Notes under the pieces: generated by a model
Seen by the model: the letters and a program-made list of their open reading frames with translations, nothing else
Database searches by the model: none
What the model was told of the DNA's origin: nothing
Translations under genes and position numbers: made by a program
Assembly: GCA_008477525.1 (NCBI GenBank)
Contig: SPDT01000003.1
Span: 2,604,001 to 2,668,000 of the forward strand
DNA: 64,000 nt
Origin: Hypomyces perniciosus
Lineage: Eukaryota; Ascomycota; Sordariomycetes; Hypocreales; Hypocreaceae
Reading direction: 5' to 3'
Shown: piece by piece, positions 34,099 to 45,922 of the stretch
Position numbering within the stretch: position 1 is the stretch's first letter
Layout of the letters: every line of letters begins with the position of its first letter

Positions 34099-34962
34099 GA
34101 TCGGCACATCTTTGGGTGACAATGCTTTCGCGGAGGTGATGTCTTAGCTGGCAGTCAATTTTGTATGTAACTATGTTCGGGATCCAATACTGGCTCTATG
34201 AGCTCGAGCCAGGACTCTGATAGAGCTGGTACTTGAGTTTGGGGGGGAAGGGAGGGAGGCCATGTCTGAGGCTTAAAGACTGCATGTGCACCTAATTCTA
34301 AGGCAACACCCATTAATGTGTATCAATTTACTCTCAATAAATGACTATCGTAGATTGCTAATGCTTCATTACATTCACGTTGCGGGATTGTCCAAGCAAG
34401 CTCATGCGTCAGCTCCCAGCTTCTGCCTCCAGTATTTATCCGATAATACGCCCATCCAATGACAGAGGTGATTCCCCAAGGATACTATGAAGAAACCTAT
34501 AAATAGTCCAATGGCCAGTTTCGACTGCGCCATGCCAGATGGAGTAGGCCATCCGCTCTAACACTGCTCACCGGTTCCTGAGCTCCTGGCCGTCTAAAAG
34601 CATGGAAAAGTTCCCCAAGTAAGAGCCAGTGATTGGATCTGAATGCTCGTCCGAGGTTTTAAGGAAATTTTCATAACAGAGTAAAGCTGATAAACTCAGG
34701 GCGGTTTGTTCTGCAGTTTGGATTCCGCGCATGCCTATCAGAGTTTGGTGGCGTACAGATTGACCCTGTTCGTAGGTAACCCAATCAATAAAAGTCTTAT
34801 CATCTATTTGTACATAAACTTATGCAGTGACAGAGAAATATTGAAACATCGGTTTTGGAGTTTTCTAGCAGAGGCACACCCAGTCTTATATGTGTTTTAT
34901 CGAAAGTTAGCCTAAATTTGGGAGACATCTTGTGAGGATTTACATACATGGATGTTCTGGCA
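34099..34962. other. No gene recognised
   Basis: A 3' flank with short runs of G (34241-34250) and no domain-bearing ORF. Confidence 0.4.
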
Positions 34963-35610
34963 TCATCCACAGTCCCATCCAAGAGCGTTGATGAGATTGG
35001 CCGGTGGGGTCTTGAATCCCGTGAAGTAAACCCAACTGGTGTACATAAAGGAGCAAATACCCTGCATCGAGTTTGCTACATCTAGTTTGTTACCTTGGGA
35101 GAGTTTTAATTTTAGAAGAACCTTGTTCATTCCCTTTGCGTCAAGTTTGCCAAACGATGCTTCCTTAGCGAAATCCAGGTTAAAGAAATGACCGAAAATA
35201 ATCAGTTTGTCGTTAGTCGATCGTTCTCTATTGACCTCATGCTGAAAAGCATGTGTCTGACCACTGACCGATTCAAGCAGCCCACGAGCAGTGACGCTAT
35301 ATGTATTTCTGGTCTTGTATCCTCTGCTGGCATCCTAGTCTTTGATCGGCGCATCTTGTGTAAATGTTCGACCCATTCCTCCAAGCTTTTCTCAGGCAGC
35401 TTAGATGCAGACTCACTGCATAAGTCACCGATGAGATGTAGGGCAAGGACGAGGCAGCATTGAAAAATCTGATGGAAAATAAATGGGATTCCTAAGAACA
35501 GTTATGTAGTGTTGTTGCCAGCATTCAACCAAAATACCCACCAAGAGGTTACATCTAGATAAGGCATGCAGTCGTTCCCAGCTAAGAACCAGCTCTGCAG
35601 TTTGAGACAA
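34963..35610 (-). pseudogene. Unrecognised minus-strand coding region, frame-broken
   Basis: Minus-strand reading gives ELVLSWERLHALSRCNLL. After a plausible intron (about 35473-35545, acceptor CATCAG), IFQCCLVLALHLIGDLC and SLEEWVEHLHKMRRSKTRMP follow. The next frame continues LIIFGHFFNLDFAKEASFGK and ends GFKTPPANLINALGWDCG with TGA at 34963-34965. The frame changes near 35206. Upstream exons may extend to about 35850 (ATG near 35848). Codon-like composition and a long stop-free run suggest a real gene that is decayed or whose intron I have not resolved. No family recognised. Confidence 0.45.
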
Positions 35611-35859
35611 ATCATGCTTTGTGCATCACACGGTGTCCGGATCTTTCAGACCTTTCAGACCTTTAGCGATCCGAGAGGACAAAACATACGATGTGTTCGT
35701 GTATTATTATACGAATATCGCTTTACTGAACCGAAATACAATATAGGCTCGGGAGAGTTTTGCCTCGGTCGTTAAAAACGAGGTTCTATTGCCAAGTGAG
35801 ATCAAATCCAATATCAGGAGTCTATACCCCATTTGGAGCTTATCACTGACCATTTTCGG

Positions 35860-36766
35860 GGCTAGCTCCTAGCTCTGAAGCATCGCCAGTCCCATATTTG
35901 GTCAAAGCCAACAACTCGGAAATATCTAATCTCTGATAGGCAAAATACAGGGATGTTCACGAATCTGGGATAGGCAAACTACGAAGATGCGCACGAATTT
36001 GTGATGGATATACTAATGTTAACGAAAATGGGAGGGGCAACTACAGGGGTGTTCACAAATATGTGATGAGGGAGGAGCACACCAACCCAACCCTGCGCAG
36101 CCCCAGCAAGCACATCAAAAGAGTGTTCACAGAATTGCCCTTCCTTCTCCGAATCTGAGAAGATCTAAGCTTAGTTGGCCATAGCCTCATCCTGAATAGC
36201 TCGCTCAGCATTACAATGACAAAAGGATGAGATGTTGTAGCCCCCAATTCTGATATTCTTGTAGAGGGATCTGACCAGCTCCAATCGATAGAGCAAGCTT
36301 GAATCCAGGCTGTATTTTGGCCTCGATCGTAAACCAAGGCACATATCTTCATATGCATCCATGTTGGCAAGATATCTCAATATAAAGATGCCTTGCAGGG
36401 ATAGCTTCGCGACTGCATATCAAGAGTGGATACGATCCCATCACTTTTATTCGTGTATGCCGATCTGTTCAACTCGATCTACCAGTGGGGAGAAATTATG
36501 TCTTGTTCTCTCCTTTGGAGAATAAAGCAGTGTATCGATTCTGTGGAACGGCTTGGATGTCTATATAAAGCCCCCCGGCTCCAGGGCACATCCTGCATTC
36601 ATGTCTTCATCTCGTCTTCGTGCACAAGAGGTTATAGCTAGCGCATTTGTCTTTTCAGTTGTTTCACTCCTGCCTTCGTCTTTGTCCTGTCAGTGACCTA
36701 TACACAAGACATCTTACTGCCAGTCAACCTTAACTTGAGCCTAAAGCTATAACTATAGAACCAAAC
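35860..36766. other. No gene recognised; 5' flank of the AAA gene
   Basis: Contains two near-repeats of a short phrase at 35936-36062 (GGGATGTTCACGAATCTGGG, with variants). It also contains the AAA gene's core promoter. Confidence 0.4.
36559..36570 (+). promoter_or_regulatory. TATA box candidate of the BCS1-like gene
   Basis: CTATATAAAGCC lies about 205 bases before the ATG at 36767, followed by C-rich and pyrimidine-rich leader sequence. This matches fungal TATA promoters with a long leader. Confidence 0.5.
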
Positions 36767-38306
36767 ATGGCATCCAATACTGTCTTTGGCACCATTTATT
36801 CTCAGGTATCCTTCTTGGACATGTTCTTCCCTGGCCTGGGTGTTGCGTTGAGCTACATTCATCCTCTAGCATCCGGCAACCTTCATGTTGGTGCTCAACT
36901 GCTCTGCGCCTGTGGCTTGATCGCCTTTCTGCTCAGGTTTGCCTACAAACACATCATGTGCATCATGGAAGATTACCTCAGTCCGTCTGATTCTTCAATC
37001 TACTCTTCCATTCATAGCCTGACTGTTCGCAGCGTTCACATTTCATATATCCGGTAGAGATGAGACACACGACATGCTTCACAGCTGGATTCAATCTCAG
37101 TCTTTTGCAACACGCACCCGATCAACTCTTGTGGCGCTGGGGAAAGAATCTGAGAGATCTGCGCAGGGCCGAGCAACAAAGAAGGTTTTGCAATACATGC
37201 CATGGAACACGAAGAAATTCTTCTGGTACAAGGGCAAGCTTCTCTGCGTACGCTCCGAAGAGACCAGATCATGGCGGGATGAGAAACTCTCGATTACCTG
37301 TTTCGGGACATCTCCAAGAATACTAAAGGAGCTTCTCAACGAATGCAAGACTTTATATGAGGAAAAGACACTAGGGAAAACCGCAGTCTACGAGAATCGG
37401 TATGGCTGGACTCTTGCCATAACTCGAGATCGAAGACATATGGACACCATTGTTTTACCCGAACACGTCAAAAGGGACTTCCTGAAAGATGTCGAAAAGT
37501 ACCTCGACCCTAAAGCGCGTAGCTGGTACGCCGACCGTGGTCTGCCATATCGGCGTGGCTATTTACTACATGGTCGGCCGGGGACCGGCAAATCGAGCCT
37601 TTGCTTTGCAGTCGCTGGGTATTTCGACCTCGACATTTATATTCTGAACCTAGCTGCTGTGGATAATGCGACTCTTGACAAGCTACTTCGGAAACTTCCC
37701 TCACGGTGCATCATCTTGCTAGAGGATGTTGATGCAATCGAGACTACACGAAGCCGTGCGGATGAAGAGGTCAGTGAAAAAGATCGAGGGCCTAAACCCG
37801 GGTCTGTGACACTCTCTGGCCTTCTTAATGCGATGGATGGTGTGGCTTCCCAAGAAGGCCGCGTTCTGATCATGACGACAAACCACATTGAGCATCTTGA
37901 TGAAGCTCTTATTCGGCCAGGTCGGGTAGACAAGAAGATCGAATTCGGGTTCGCCAATCGAGACATGTTAGAGAGGCTGTTCCGCTTCATCTATAGGCCC
38001 ACAACGAGTGAGGTCGAAGCTGGAAGGGCCAGCCGAGATGACAATCATGTCATTGAGAAATTGGCAAGGAGTTTTGTTGACCGAGTGCCTGAAATGATGT
38101 TCAGCCCGGCGCAGATCTTGGCATTCCTGCTCGAGCACAGGAACTCGCCTCGTGAAGCGGTAGATAGTGTTATGGCCTGGGTCGAAGGCGAGGGGGAAGG
38201 ATGCGTCCCGCTGAGTAATCCGACGTGGGGAACGAGTGAGGCAAGTGAAAGTGGACTGGATCGTGAATTTACCATAAATGACCTGTTTCATTGCGTCAAA
38301 GACTGA
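36767..38306 (+). pseudogene. BCS1-like AAA ATPase, frame-broken near 37055-37062
   Basis: BCS1-family AAA proteins are membrane-anchored chaperones (BCS1 itself inserts the Rieske protein into mitochondrial complex III); fungi carry many accessory paralogues of unknown role. The first frame (36767-37057) has a membrane segment LLCACGLIAFLLRFAY and ends VRSVHISYIR at TAG. The rest continues one base out of frame from DETHDMLHSWI to TGA 38304-38306. It shows the BCS1_N-like region, Walker A GRPGTGKSS, Walker B IILLEDVDA, the second-region GLLNAMDGVASQEGRVLIMT, and the Arg-finger stretch ALIRPGRVD. The junction has no usable GT/AG intron. One base deleted from CGGTAGAGATGAG would open it, so this is either a recent mutation or a sequence error. 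Total about 500 residues, the normal length. Confidence 0.85.
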
Positions 38307-38898
38307 TGCAACACGGAGGAGAGTGAGAGAATCTGGGAGGATCATATTTATCAGTAGACGAGCGGGGGGGTAGTAGGTAGAGAGTAGAAGGGTGACTGTA
38401 TTGATCTCTCTAGAGTGGTTAATTGATTGATTGGCTCCTACTTGGAAGCGGCCGTTCTTTTATGTATCCCTTTACCCGCAGCTATGCCCGGCTAACAGGG
38501 TCTGGCAAACAACCAATACGTCCCGAAAGACGACCCACTTCGCCCTATTGTTGAATCAGGGCCAGCTGTTCCCATGGCACCCGCTTTGTATTAGTCTGCT
38601 TCCTATATACATATCTAGGTCATGTGTTCTATTAAAGGTGTGTGGAAATGCATATCATAAATAGTGGTAGTTACCCTGCTTGCAAATAGTGAAGGGAAAA
38701 GTCCCATGGGCGATTGGGGCTATCAATTATCAGCCCGGCCGCGAGGCTATAAGGAAGAGGGCACACAGGTTCTGGTAGCTAAAGAATGCCAGACTATAGC
38801 AGGGATCCACACGAGCATCGCTGAACGTAAGGATACATAGTCAATTGAAGCTATCTTGAAGAGAAGAACTGAGAGGAAAAGGATTAAGCAGCCCAAAG

Positions 38899-39615
38899 GC
38901 AGCACGTGAGACATCATGTGACTACAAACAGCAGAGCTGTGTACTATTCTTTCTGTTCCTCTATTTGCGGTGCGTAAAGTGGTGGACAGAATTGATGTCG
39001 ACTGATGACACAAGTCTTCATTTGTAAGAATCAGTTGCATATAGTACATACATAATATAGGTTAATTGAATCGCGTCATACACCATGCATATTGGTATGC
39101 GATACTATGGAGCTATGTGAAGTCGCATCGCCCGGAATTGGACAAGGACGAATAGAACAGGAAAGGCTTACTCTGCCCGCAGGCCAATCAGGCTCGTCCT
39201 TGTCTCTGGCAGCAGCTCCGATCTTTGGAACAGGCCATTGGCGTGCGGGGGTGGATTGGTCAGGCCTTCGGGTTACCGACTTGATAAAATCGACCCAGTG
39301 ACAAATGCCAAATATCCTTTCGGCCGAAGATCCTCTCAGCATAGACCTGTCCACTTCTGGCCTTACATGGCTCGTGCTCCAAAAGTCATAAAACGGATAT
39401 TGTTCATGTCGGACCAAAAATCCACCAAAATGTGAGCCCACACTGTACGCGTGGATAAGTGACCCTATATGTAATGCGATAGTTCATTGATTGGCCTTGA
39501 GTCGCGCGGATTATTCTTAATAACACATGGTAGGCACATAAGCGGAAACCTCGACAGTCAACAAATAGGTATTGCCTATTTATTAACTATACATAGAGCC
39601 GCCGAGGGGGAAAAT
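38899..39615 (+). repeat. Dispersed repeat R1, copy 2
   Basis: Follows the intact-length BCS1-like gene just as copy 1 follows its truncated duplicate. Shared blocks include TGTGTACTATTCTTTCTG and GCCCGCAGGCCAATCAGGC. It has an extra segment at 39380-39560 that is absent from copy 3. Confidence 0.8.
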
Positions 39616-39619
39616 TGGC

Positions 39620-40360
39620 AAAAAAACGAAAGAACAACCGCTTCATGCCTCTATTAACTTACGCGTCACCCTCAACAAGTCGCAAATCGTCTCTAACGAG
39701 TTTGGACTTGGACCTAGACGAATGGCTAGGACTCCATCATCACCATCACCGTCTGACGCGTCCGACGCGTCCAAAGCACCCGAAACGTCTTTCACGCCCC
39801 GACCATACCGCTCTATTGTATCACGCCTGACCACGTATCCAGACTCATGGACCGATAAAGACCTACCCCCACGACTACTAGCAACTAGTGGTCTCTGTTA
39901 CTCTGCAGAACGGGGCGAAGATGCTTGTATCTGCCACGAGTGCGGTACTCATTATGCCATACGAATGCTATATAGAAGGCAACAAATTCTACAGCCTCGA
40001 TACATACAGTCCTCGGTCTTCATACCGAGGACTGCCTCCTAGCAGATATGATTCATGACCTACAATCCAAGCACCCCGGATTCTCAACTAACCCAGATAG
40101 TGAAATCGCCGCCATCAAGCGCCCCAGCAAGCGTAAAGTCGGTTCAAGAACAACATCCACCAAGGCAAGCAACCAGCACTCCTCCTCTCCCCCCAAAGAC
40201 CAAATCCACCCCATCATCGCTTTCTTCTCCTTGTCCAGCCTCTCCTGCTCGGCCTTCATACGCGGCCGTTGCTCCTCTTCCCCCTCCGACATCATCGTCA
40301 ATGACATAGAAAAATCGTCGACCATCAATCTCTACACCACTAGCACATAAAAGTACAATG
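39620..40360 (+). pseudogene. BIR-like ORF in a retroelement, frame-broken
   Basis: One frame (39722-40042) reads SRLTTYPDSWTDKDLPPRLL, ATSGLCYSAERGEDAC and ICHECGTHYA. This resembles the first half of a BIR (inhibitor-of-apoptosis-type) zinc fold: Arg-Leu...Trp, Leu-Ala-x-x-Gly, then C-x2-C. The expected His/Cys end follows in another frame (HTEDCLLADMIHDLQSK), which continues into a Pro/Ser/Thr-rich tail. The C-x2-C to H spacing cannot be confirmed because of the break. The 3' side shares sequence with LINE-like 3' ends at 40680-40940. The domain call is tentative. Confidence 0.35.
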
Positions 40361-40659
40361 TCATCACCTATTGCTACTTTAACGACACCAAAAACTACTA
40401 CACCACAACGCCTTCACCCAAAGCGAACACTATCACCCGTCCTCTCGGTACACGATCTGGAACGCCGTTTCCATAACAAACCAGCGCCTATCTACATTCC
40501 ACCAGCAAAACAAACAAAGCCCCCAGAAAACCCCCACTACCGCTATTGCACAACTTTTACACACCATCGCAGACCTAGGATCCCACGACTCTAGCCATAT
40601 CTTCGATATGCGCGATTTTTAGCACACGAACTAAGACCAACTAAAACTTATACTGTATA

Positions 40660-40945
40660 TATAGAAGGAAAAAAAAAATCTCACCACCTCGTGCCTTGAG
40701 CAGCAGGTAATACTTCAGCTGCCGAAGATAGGATGCTGAACACTTGCAGAATGGCCTGCCAACAATAATACTAACCCACGAGAAAACATATAAATAAGGA
40801 ACACAATAAGGAAAAGAGCACAATCAGAAGGAGATTGCATGGGCTTTAGGATACATGATAAAGCTTGAGAAACACACATGTCCACTAGCTAAAGTTGCCC
40901 TTTCGGCTAGAGCTGCCGGGCGTTAATAAATAAATTGTAAATAGT
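40660..40945 (+). mobile_element. LINE-like 3' end
   Basis: Two shared blocks: CACCACCTCGTG...GAAGATAGGA recurs at 29845-29985, and AAAGTTGCCCTTTCGGCTAG...GGGCGTTAATAAATAAATTG recurs inverted at 47915-47990. Together they mark retroelement 3' termini ending in a T/A-rich tail. Confidence 0.6.
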
Positions 40946-41469
40946 ATATGAACTGCGAATCACTCTATGCCTTCTCCGAGCTAATCTGTGTTCCAGTAAA
41001 CGTCGACATATGCGATGCGACGAGGCTTTTCGTCAATGGTCAGTACGTGGTTTTGTAAATATAAGCGGAAGTGGACTGATAATCTATGCTGCTAACCTTC
41101 AGCGACAAATTCACCACACACAACGTCCGCTGTCCGTATAATGATAGTAAACTCTCGGATACAGATAGAACAACTTCAGATGAACCCGACCTCCTGTAGA
41201 CGCCCGAGATCAGGGCAGCCATTAGTAGATGGCAGAGGACTGGTGTCTTCCCCTTCCCGTCTTTGGGGGCTCATATACCTCCTATGTCGCGTTTATATTC
41301 AGTCGAGGAGTTACGACTTATCTGCCACATCGCAAGTCTGTATCACAGGCTTTTCAACACTGGCCACTTCGCCCTATAGCTCAGTAACATTCCCACGCAA
41401 GTTCTATTTATTAACCGTTGCACCAGACCAACAAAAGTGAAGTGTACACCTCAGCAATTGAGGCTGATA

Positions 41470-41780
41470 GTGCAGGTTATATGTGATGTTGACACTATTT
41501 CTGCCGCGCTCCTTATTTGATGATACTGCCAACACCGTGAACTAGGCCGCTTACCATCGGTACTACGACGCCATACATCATGCATGCATTGCTCGCCCTC
41601 TCCGCCATACACGTCGGCCTCTACAACAACTGTCCCTGGGTCGGTGGAATGGCCCTCAAGCACAGAACTGCCGCTATAAGTGGCTTATATGAGGCCATCG
41701 GCTCTTTCTCGTGTGACGCTTCCGATGCCGTCCTGGCGGCAGCTCTTGTACTCTCCTCGCAGGCGACAGATAGGTGACCT
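41470..41780 (+). pseudogene. Fragment of a fungal transcription-factor middle domain
   Basis: A short frame reads TPYIMHALLALSAIHVGLYN, HRTAAISGLYEAIG and SDAVLAAALVLSSQATDR. This is the characteristic helix pair of the Fungal_trans_2-type domain of zinc-cluster regulators. No Zn2Cys6 motif and no further domain follow. An isolated relic of about 70 codons. Confidence 0.6.
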
Positions 41781-41859
41781 CTAGATACCTGCGACTGTCA
41801 GCAAGAGGTATGTAGCTTACAACGTACATAGTTCGATCAGGGAGTTGAATGTACAAGGC

Positions 41860-43176
41860 GTTTACGCGGTAGGAAACATCATGAAATAGGACTACACGGT
41901 GTTCTGGAATATAGTTAAGGCAGGCAGGCTCAGATCATTGAGAAAATGCACAGATGGCGGACCCAGTCACGCTTCTGTGCTTTTCTTCCGCACGACAACG
42001 CGAAACCAGACATATACTTCCCCCTTCTTAATCGCCCTTACCTAGAGCCCTTGAGAGCAGAAGAATCCGATGCTGGAGTGGGTAGTCGTTGTCGAAGCTT
42101 TGGTGTGAGAGAATTGAAAGACCGTGACCAATGTCGACCATCCTTTTTCCAAACCTTTTTCCCCAGCTGGAATTTACAGAAAGGCGCTCAATACTGCTAT
42201 TGTTTCTTGTTTACACTTTTGCAGGCTCTCTTAAGCTTTATATACATTCCTATTTCTCTCTTGCACCCCAAGTAGAACTGCGTTCTCCTGGCTGGCAAGG
42301 GCAGCCAAGAATGAGGATGCTAACCGGATCGTGGCTTCTGCTTTCTCAACGTTCGCTGAGAAGATTGTGCTGATTTGCTGACTTTTCTTCCTGGTCATTC
42401 GAGCTTTGAGTTGCTCCGCCCAGTCGTCATTGGCACGCTGGATTATCTTATCAGCTTTTGCTGTAACAAAGATTAGACGTTGGCCCTTCGTAATGCGTCG
42501 GACATTATCGGGTAGTCGGATCCGTGGCATCTCCATAATAGTAGTCTAATTTATTGTCTGCGGCGAAGGCATCATCTGTTCCTATTGCAGATGATAGACA
42601 AGTCATACAGGCATGGCTATCCCGATCGGGCCGTCGCGACCGAATCCCACAAATGGCCTACGTATTCTCGCCACATCGCATATTATTGTTCAGGTAGCTC
42701 TGCGCGTTGGGTGTGGTGTTGGCCTCCCAAACTCGGACGATGAGATATTAGTAATTTAACCCGATCATCAATATGGTAACATTAACAGCCTAGCCACCGC
42801 TAGACGCCCTGGTTACTGATGGAGTAAAGATGCCCCCTGGCAGGGCCATTACCGGCTCGGCGAGAAGCTCTCTCATCATCTTCCGGTCTGTATCTATATA
42901 AAGGGTCTTATTGCTCTTACATGTCCGGAAGCTACCTCACGACGGAGAAATCAGTCCCAGGATGAGAAGCCGTTTCCAGCTTATGCTTGCACTTTAGAAC
43001 TTTTGACGTATGTTGGCTTTTTTCTTTCATTCCATTTCTTCCCGCCACTTTCTGTTTTTCTAATTCACGACCTAGCCAAGGCCAACTCTTGCTCAAGAGC
43101 TAGATTCCGCTCCGTCTCCTAGCGGTTAAAGTACATTCCATACGTGCTAGTATACATAGCAAAAGGCACCCTCGAC
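41860..43176. other. Mostly unassigned; one small minus-strand ORF
   Basis: A minus-strand ORF of 101 codons (42231-42536) begins MEMPRIRLPDNVRRITKGQR and continues with a charged helix (WAEQLKARMTRKKSQQ). It may be a small gene or a first exon, but no family is recognised. A TATATAAAG box at 42893-42901 could serve the bZIP gene. Confidence 0.35.
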
Positions 43177-43728
43177 ATGAATGTCAACTTTCTGCTCAAT
43201 CCCAAGCCAAAGTGGACAGCACCAGACACAACATATGGACAACTGATTGCAAGTTCAGACGGACCTACACTGTCCAGCCCTTGCTACGACCACCATCAAG
43301 CGAGACGAGCCGGACCTCTTGGGCTTCACCAACCTCTGGGAACGGTATCCGAAAATCGGGATCAAACGGTTACTCTAACAAGCTTGGACTCTCAGCCGGG
43401 TAGCCTTTACAGCCAACTACAGACTTGTAATGGAATAGAAGTGCAACAACTCTATATGATCCTGCCAGGAAACCAGACACCGCTTCCGGTTCCCATAGGC
43501 CGTTCACGGGCATCAAGAGAAATGGATGAGAAACGAAAGTGTAATGCTTGGGCGTCGGAACGCTATCGCAATAGACAAGCGGTACTGGAGGAGATTGCAG
43601 AAAATGAAGAAAAGCTGCAACAGGTACTCAAGCAACTTGACCATCTCACACAGCTGAGGGGTTTCTACGAAAATGAAATCGATCGACTCAGGGATTTGTT
43701 ATGTCAGGTATTGGTGACGGAAAGATAG
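43177..43728 (+). CDS. Small bZIP-type protein
   Basis: Single exon, 183 residues from ATG 43177 (MNVNFLLNPKPKWT). An upstream in-frame alternative at 43144 is less likely. The C-terminal third is EKRKCNAWASERYRNRQAVL followed by EEIAENEEKLQQVLKQLDHL and a further coiled helix. This is a fungal bZIP layout (basic region N-x-x-x-S-x-R-Y-R-x-R, where the usual invariant pattern is N-x-A-A-x-x-S/C-R), with heptad Leu/Ile/Tyr. The basic region is diverged at the second Ala and Arg. Predicted nuclear dimer; targets unknown. Nothing suggests decay. Confidence 0.72.
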   Translation: MNVNFLLNPKPKWTAPDTTYGQLIASSDGPTLSSPCYDHHQARRAGPLGLHQPLGTVSENRDQTVTLTSLDSQPGSLYSQLQTCNGIEVQQLYMILPGNQTPLPVPIGRSRASREMDEKRKCNAWASERYRNRQAVLEEIAENEEKLQQVLKQLDHLTQLRGFYENEIDRLRDLLCQVLVTER

Positions 43729-44770
43729 TCAACTGTCTCACGAGCTGCTGATGCCAGTCATTGGTAATTATGGGAGAGAAATGATCTAGCCGATAAGCTA
43801 CAATACACAACATGCCACTTTGTAAGCATGTGCTTTTTACACATTGATAGGTATTAATCGCCGCCTTCGTTTCAGTTCTTGTCATTAATGCATTCAATCT
43901 GAAAGAGATGATTACGTCAGTTTAAGGGGTTGCGTGACTCATATCTTCGTATCTTGGATCCAACAACCGCAAGCCTCATTTACACAATCCCATTTTATAT
44001 TCACAAAATGTAGCTTTACCTAAATCTGTAATACCAGATCTCGTAACGCCTTTTTTGCTGTCGAGTTGCTACTGTATCCCTTATTATTGTAGTGTTTTAG
44101 TTCATGAAATGGGAAGAGCTAGCAATTTACTCATAACAGCCACACCAAGCTACGGGCTTGTGGAGACCGTACCAACATCACCCAGGTCGTAGTGGCGCTG
44201 GTGTTTGTGGTAAAGAAGAGAAGTCGTGTGTGATCTCATGAGCTACGGAGTACATACATAGGACTTGACTATGTAATAAAAAGTAGAAGCTTAGCGTTGC
44301 ATGGTTATAAGGCCATTGGGATTCCATCCCGCTCTTTTTCCGACTATGCTTGCAAATGAGTCTAGAATTGGTCTTATTACGCTGGTTAGGTTCTTCTGCG
44401 CGTTTGGGCAAAAACCAGACAAATATACAAGCAAATAGCTAGATAACCGAAACCAATCTTACTGCAGGTGACAGGTACATCGGTTTAGACCCTTCGTATG
44501 CCTACTGGAAGAGGCCTAGGGATAGAAAGGTGAGAAGTGTATATGACTTTGTCACAATTACATCCATCCTTAGTTGCTATCTCACACACACAACCCATAT
44601 GTCGCATCTCGCTTTCCCAACACTAAAGCATATCCTAATCGTCACATATCATCTACTTACACAGTACTGGCGGAACCCTTCCGACTAATTCTTACCTCTA
44701 GAGCATAAAAGAAATATCTTGCCCCATCTTAACACCAACACTGTCTACGCTTCGGCAACATCCACTTGTG
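43729..44770. other. No gene recognised
   Basis: Holds a TACGGAGTA motif (44244-44252). No supported ORF. Confidence 0.4.
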
Positions 44771-44830
44771 TCATGAGCGCTTGCTCAAACTTCCATTTCA
44801 ACATTGCCGCTCCGTTTCACCTTCGCTGCG

Positions 44831-45570
44831 ATGTCCAGGGCAGAAAGGGCCGAATCTTATGAGAAGATTTGGAACTGGTGTGATGGTTCCGCAGCACAGC
44901 CTAACTTTTCGCTTGATGAGTTGTTGTTAAGCAAGCACATCAATCCAGCAAACACCCATTCACAATGCCGCGTCAAAGTCGAACCTGTACCCCATTCACG
45001 GTGTTCCATACTAAGGACTGAGCCTGAGACAAATTGTGATGGTGACGACTGTAGCTCACAGGCAGCTACGGATGGTGAGTTATTCCTCAGCTTTCAGGGG
45101 GCGAATCCATGACTTCAAGACTGAGTGACTTTGTTTTGGCGGTATCAGATGCTAGGTCGGAGGTTCTCAAGCACTATGGAGAACTCGTTCCTGAGGCTGA
45201 TAGCTGGCGGGTAACAACGCCGACACAAGGTAACGTACGTCTTCTGCTCTACGGCATTGTGGTTTCCCCGGTACCAGCTAACACCATGGAAAGAAGCCTC
45301 TGAACTTGAATACTGCCATCCTCGAGCGCACCTCACTGACATTCATCAAGTCGACAGTAAACAAGACTGTCAAAAACCAACACCAGATCCAGCTGTGGCC
45401 AATCAATGGCAAAAAAGGAAAAGCACGCGCTCCGAGGGCTGGGGCAGGAAGCGACTACTACGCAGCACGCACAGCATGACTTTGAGGCCACGAAAGAGGC
45501 GTAAGACTGTTGCCACCCGTTCTAAGCTTCTACAAACACGGAGCGTGCGTCGACCCTCACTTGCCTAACC
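44831..45570 (+). CDS. Unrecognised family P, member 1
   Basis: From ATG 44831 the frame reads MSRAERAESYEKIWNWCDGS and an acidic Cys-containing stretch. Further exons read LSDFVLAVSDARSEVLKHYG, then HPRAHLTDIHQVDSKQ and STHSMTLRPRKRRKTVATRS. Two or three introns are needed and I could not fix them with certainty; one candidate is 45045-45100 (acceptor TTTCAG). The HSM-x-LR-x-(R/K)-rich motif recurs in members 2 and 3, which groups these loci. The basic motif suggests a nuclear or nucleic-acid role, but the family and function are unknown. Confidence 0.45.
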
Positions 45571-45922
45571 CTGCAACGGAGATGGACGACCAACTTGTGC
45601 TAGGAAGTGTTCTAGACGTAGCAGGAACTTTTGACTGGCTGTGCTTTCAGATCAGGGGCACATCAAAAAGCGGTTCTGTATGCAGACCATGTTTAGTATA
45701 CAACATGAGTCCCATAAGTAGAGAGACTTCCAATACAACAAAGGGAGATAATAAAATGGGCTTGGTAAATTTTCCTTTGTCCAGCGAAACGTAGCAAACA
45801 GAGGCCTAGGCCCCTGGCTCCTACCGACCTTTTGCCCAGACGAGGCTTCTGTATGTAGATACATACTGGTCGTAAATAGTAAAAATTTTTTAAAAGAAAG
45901 AGTCTCGACTCTTCTTCTCGTC

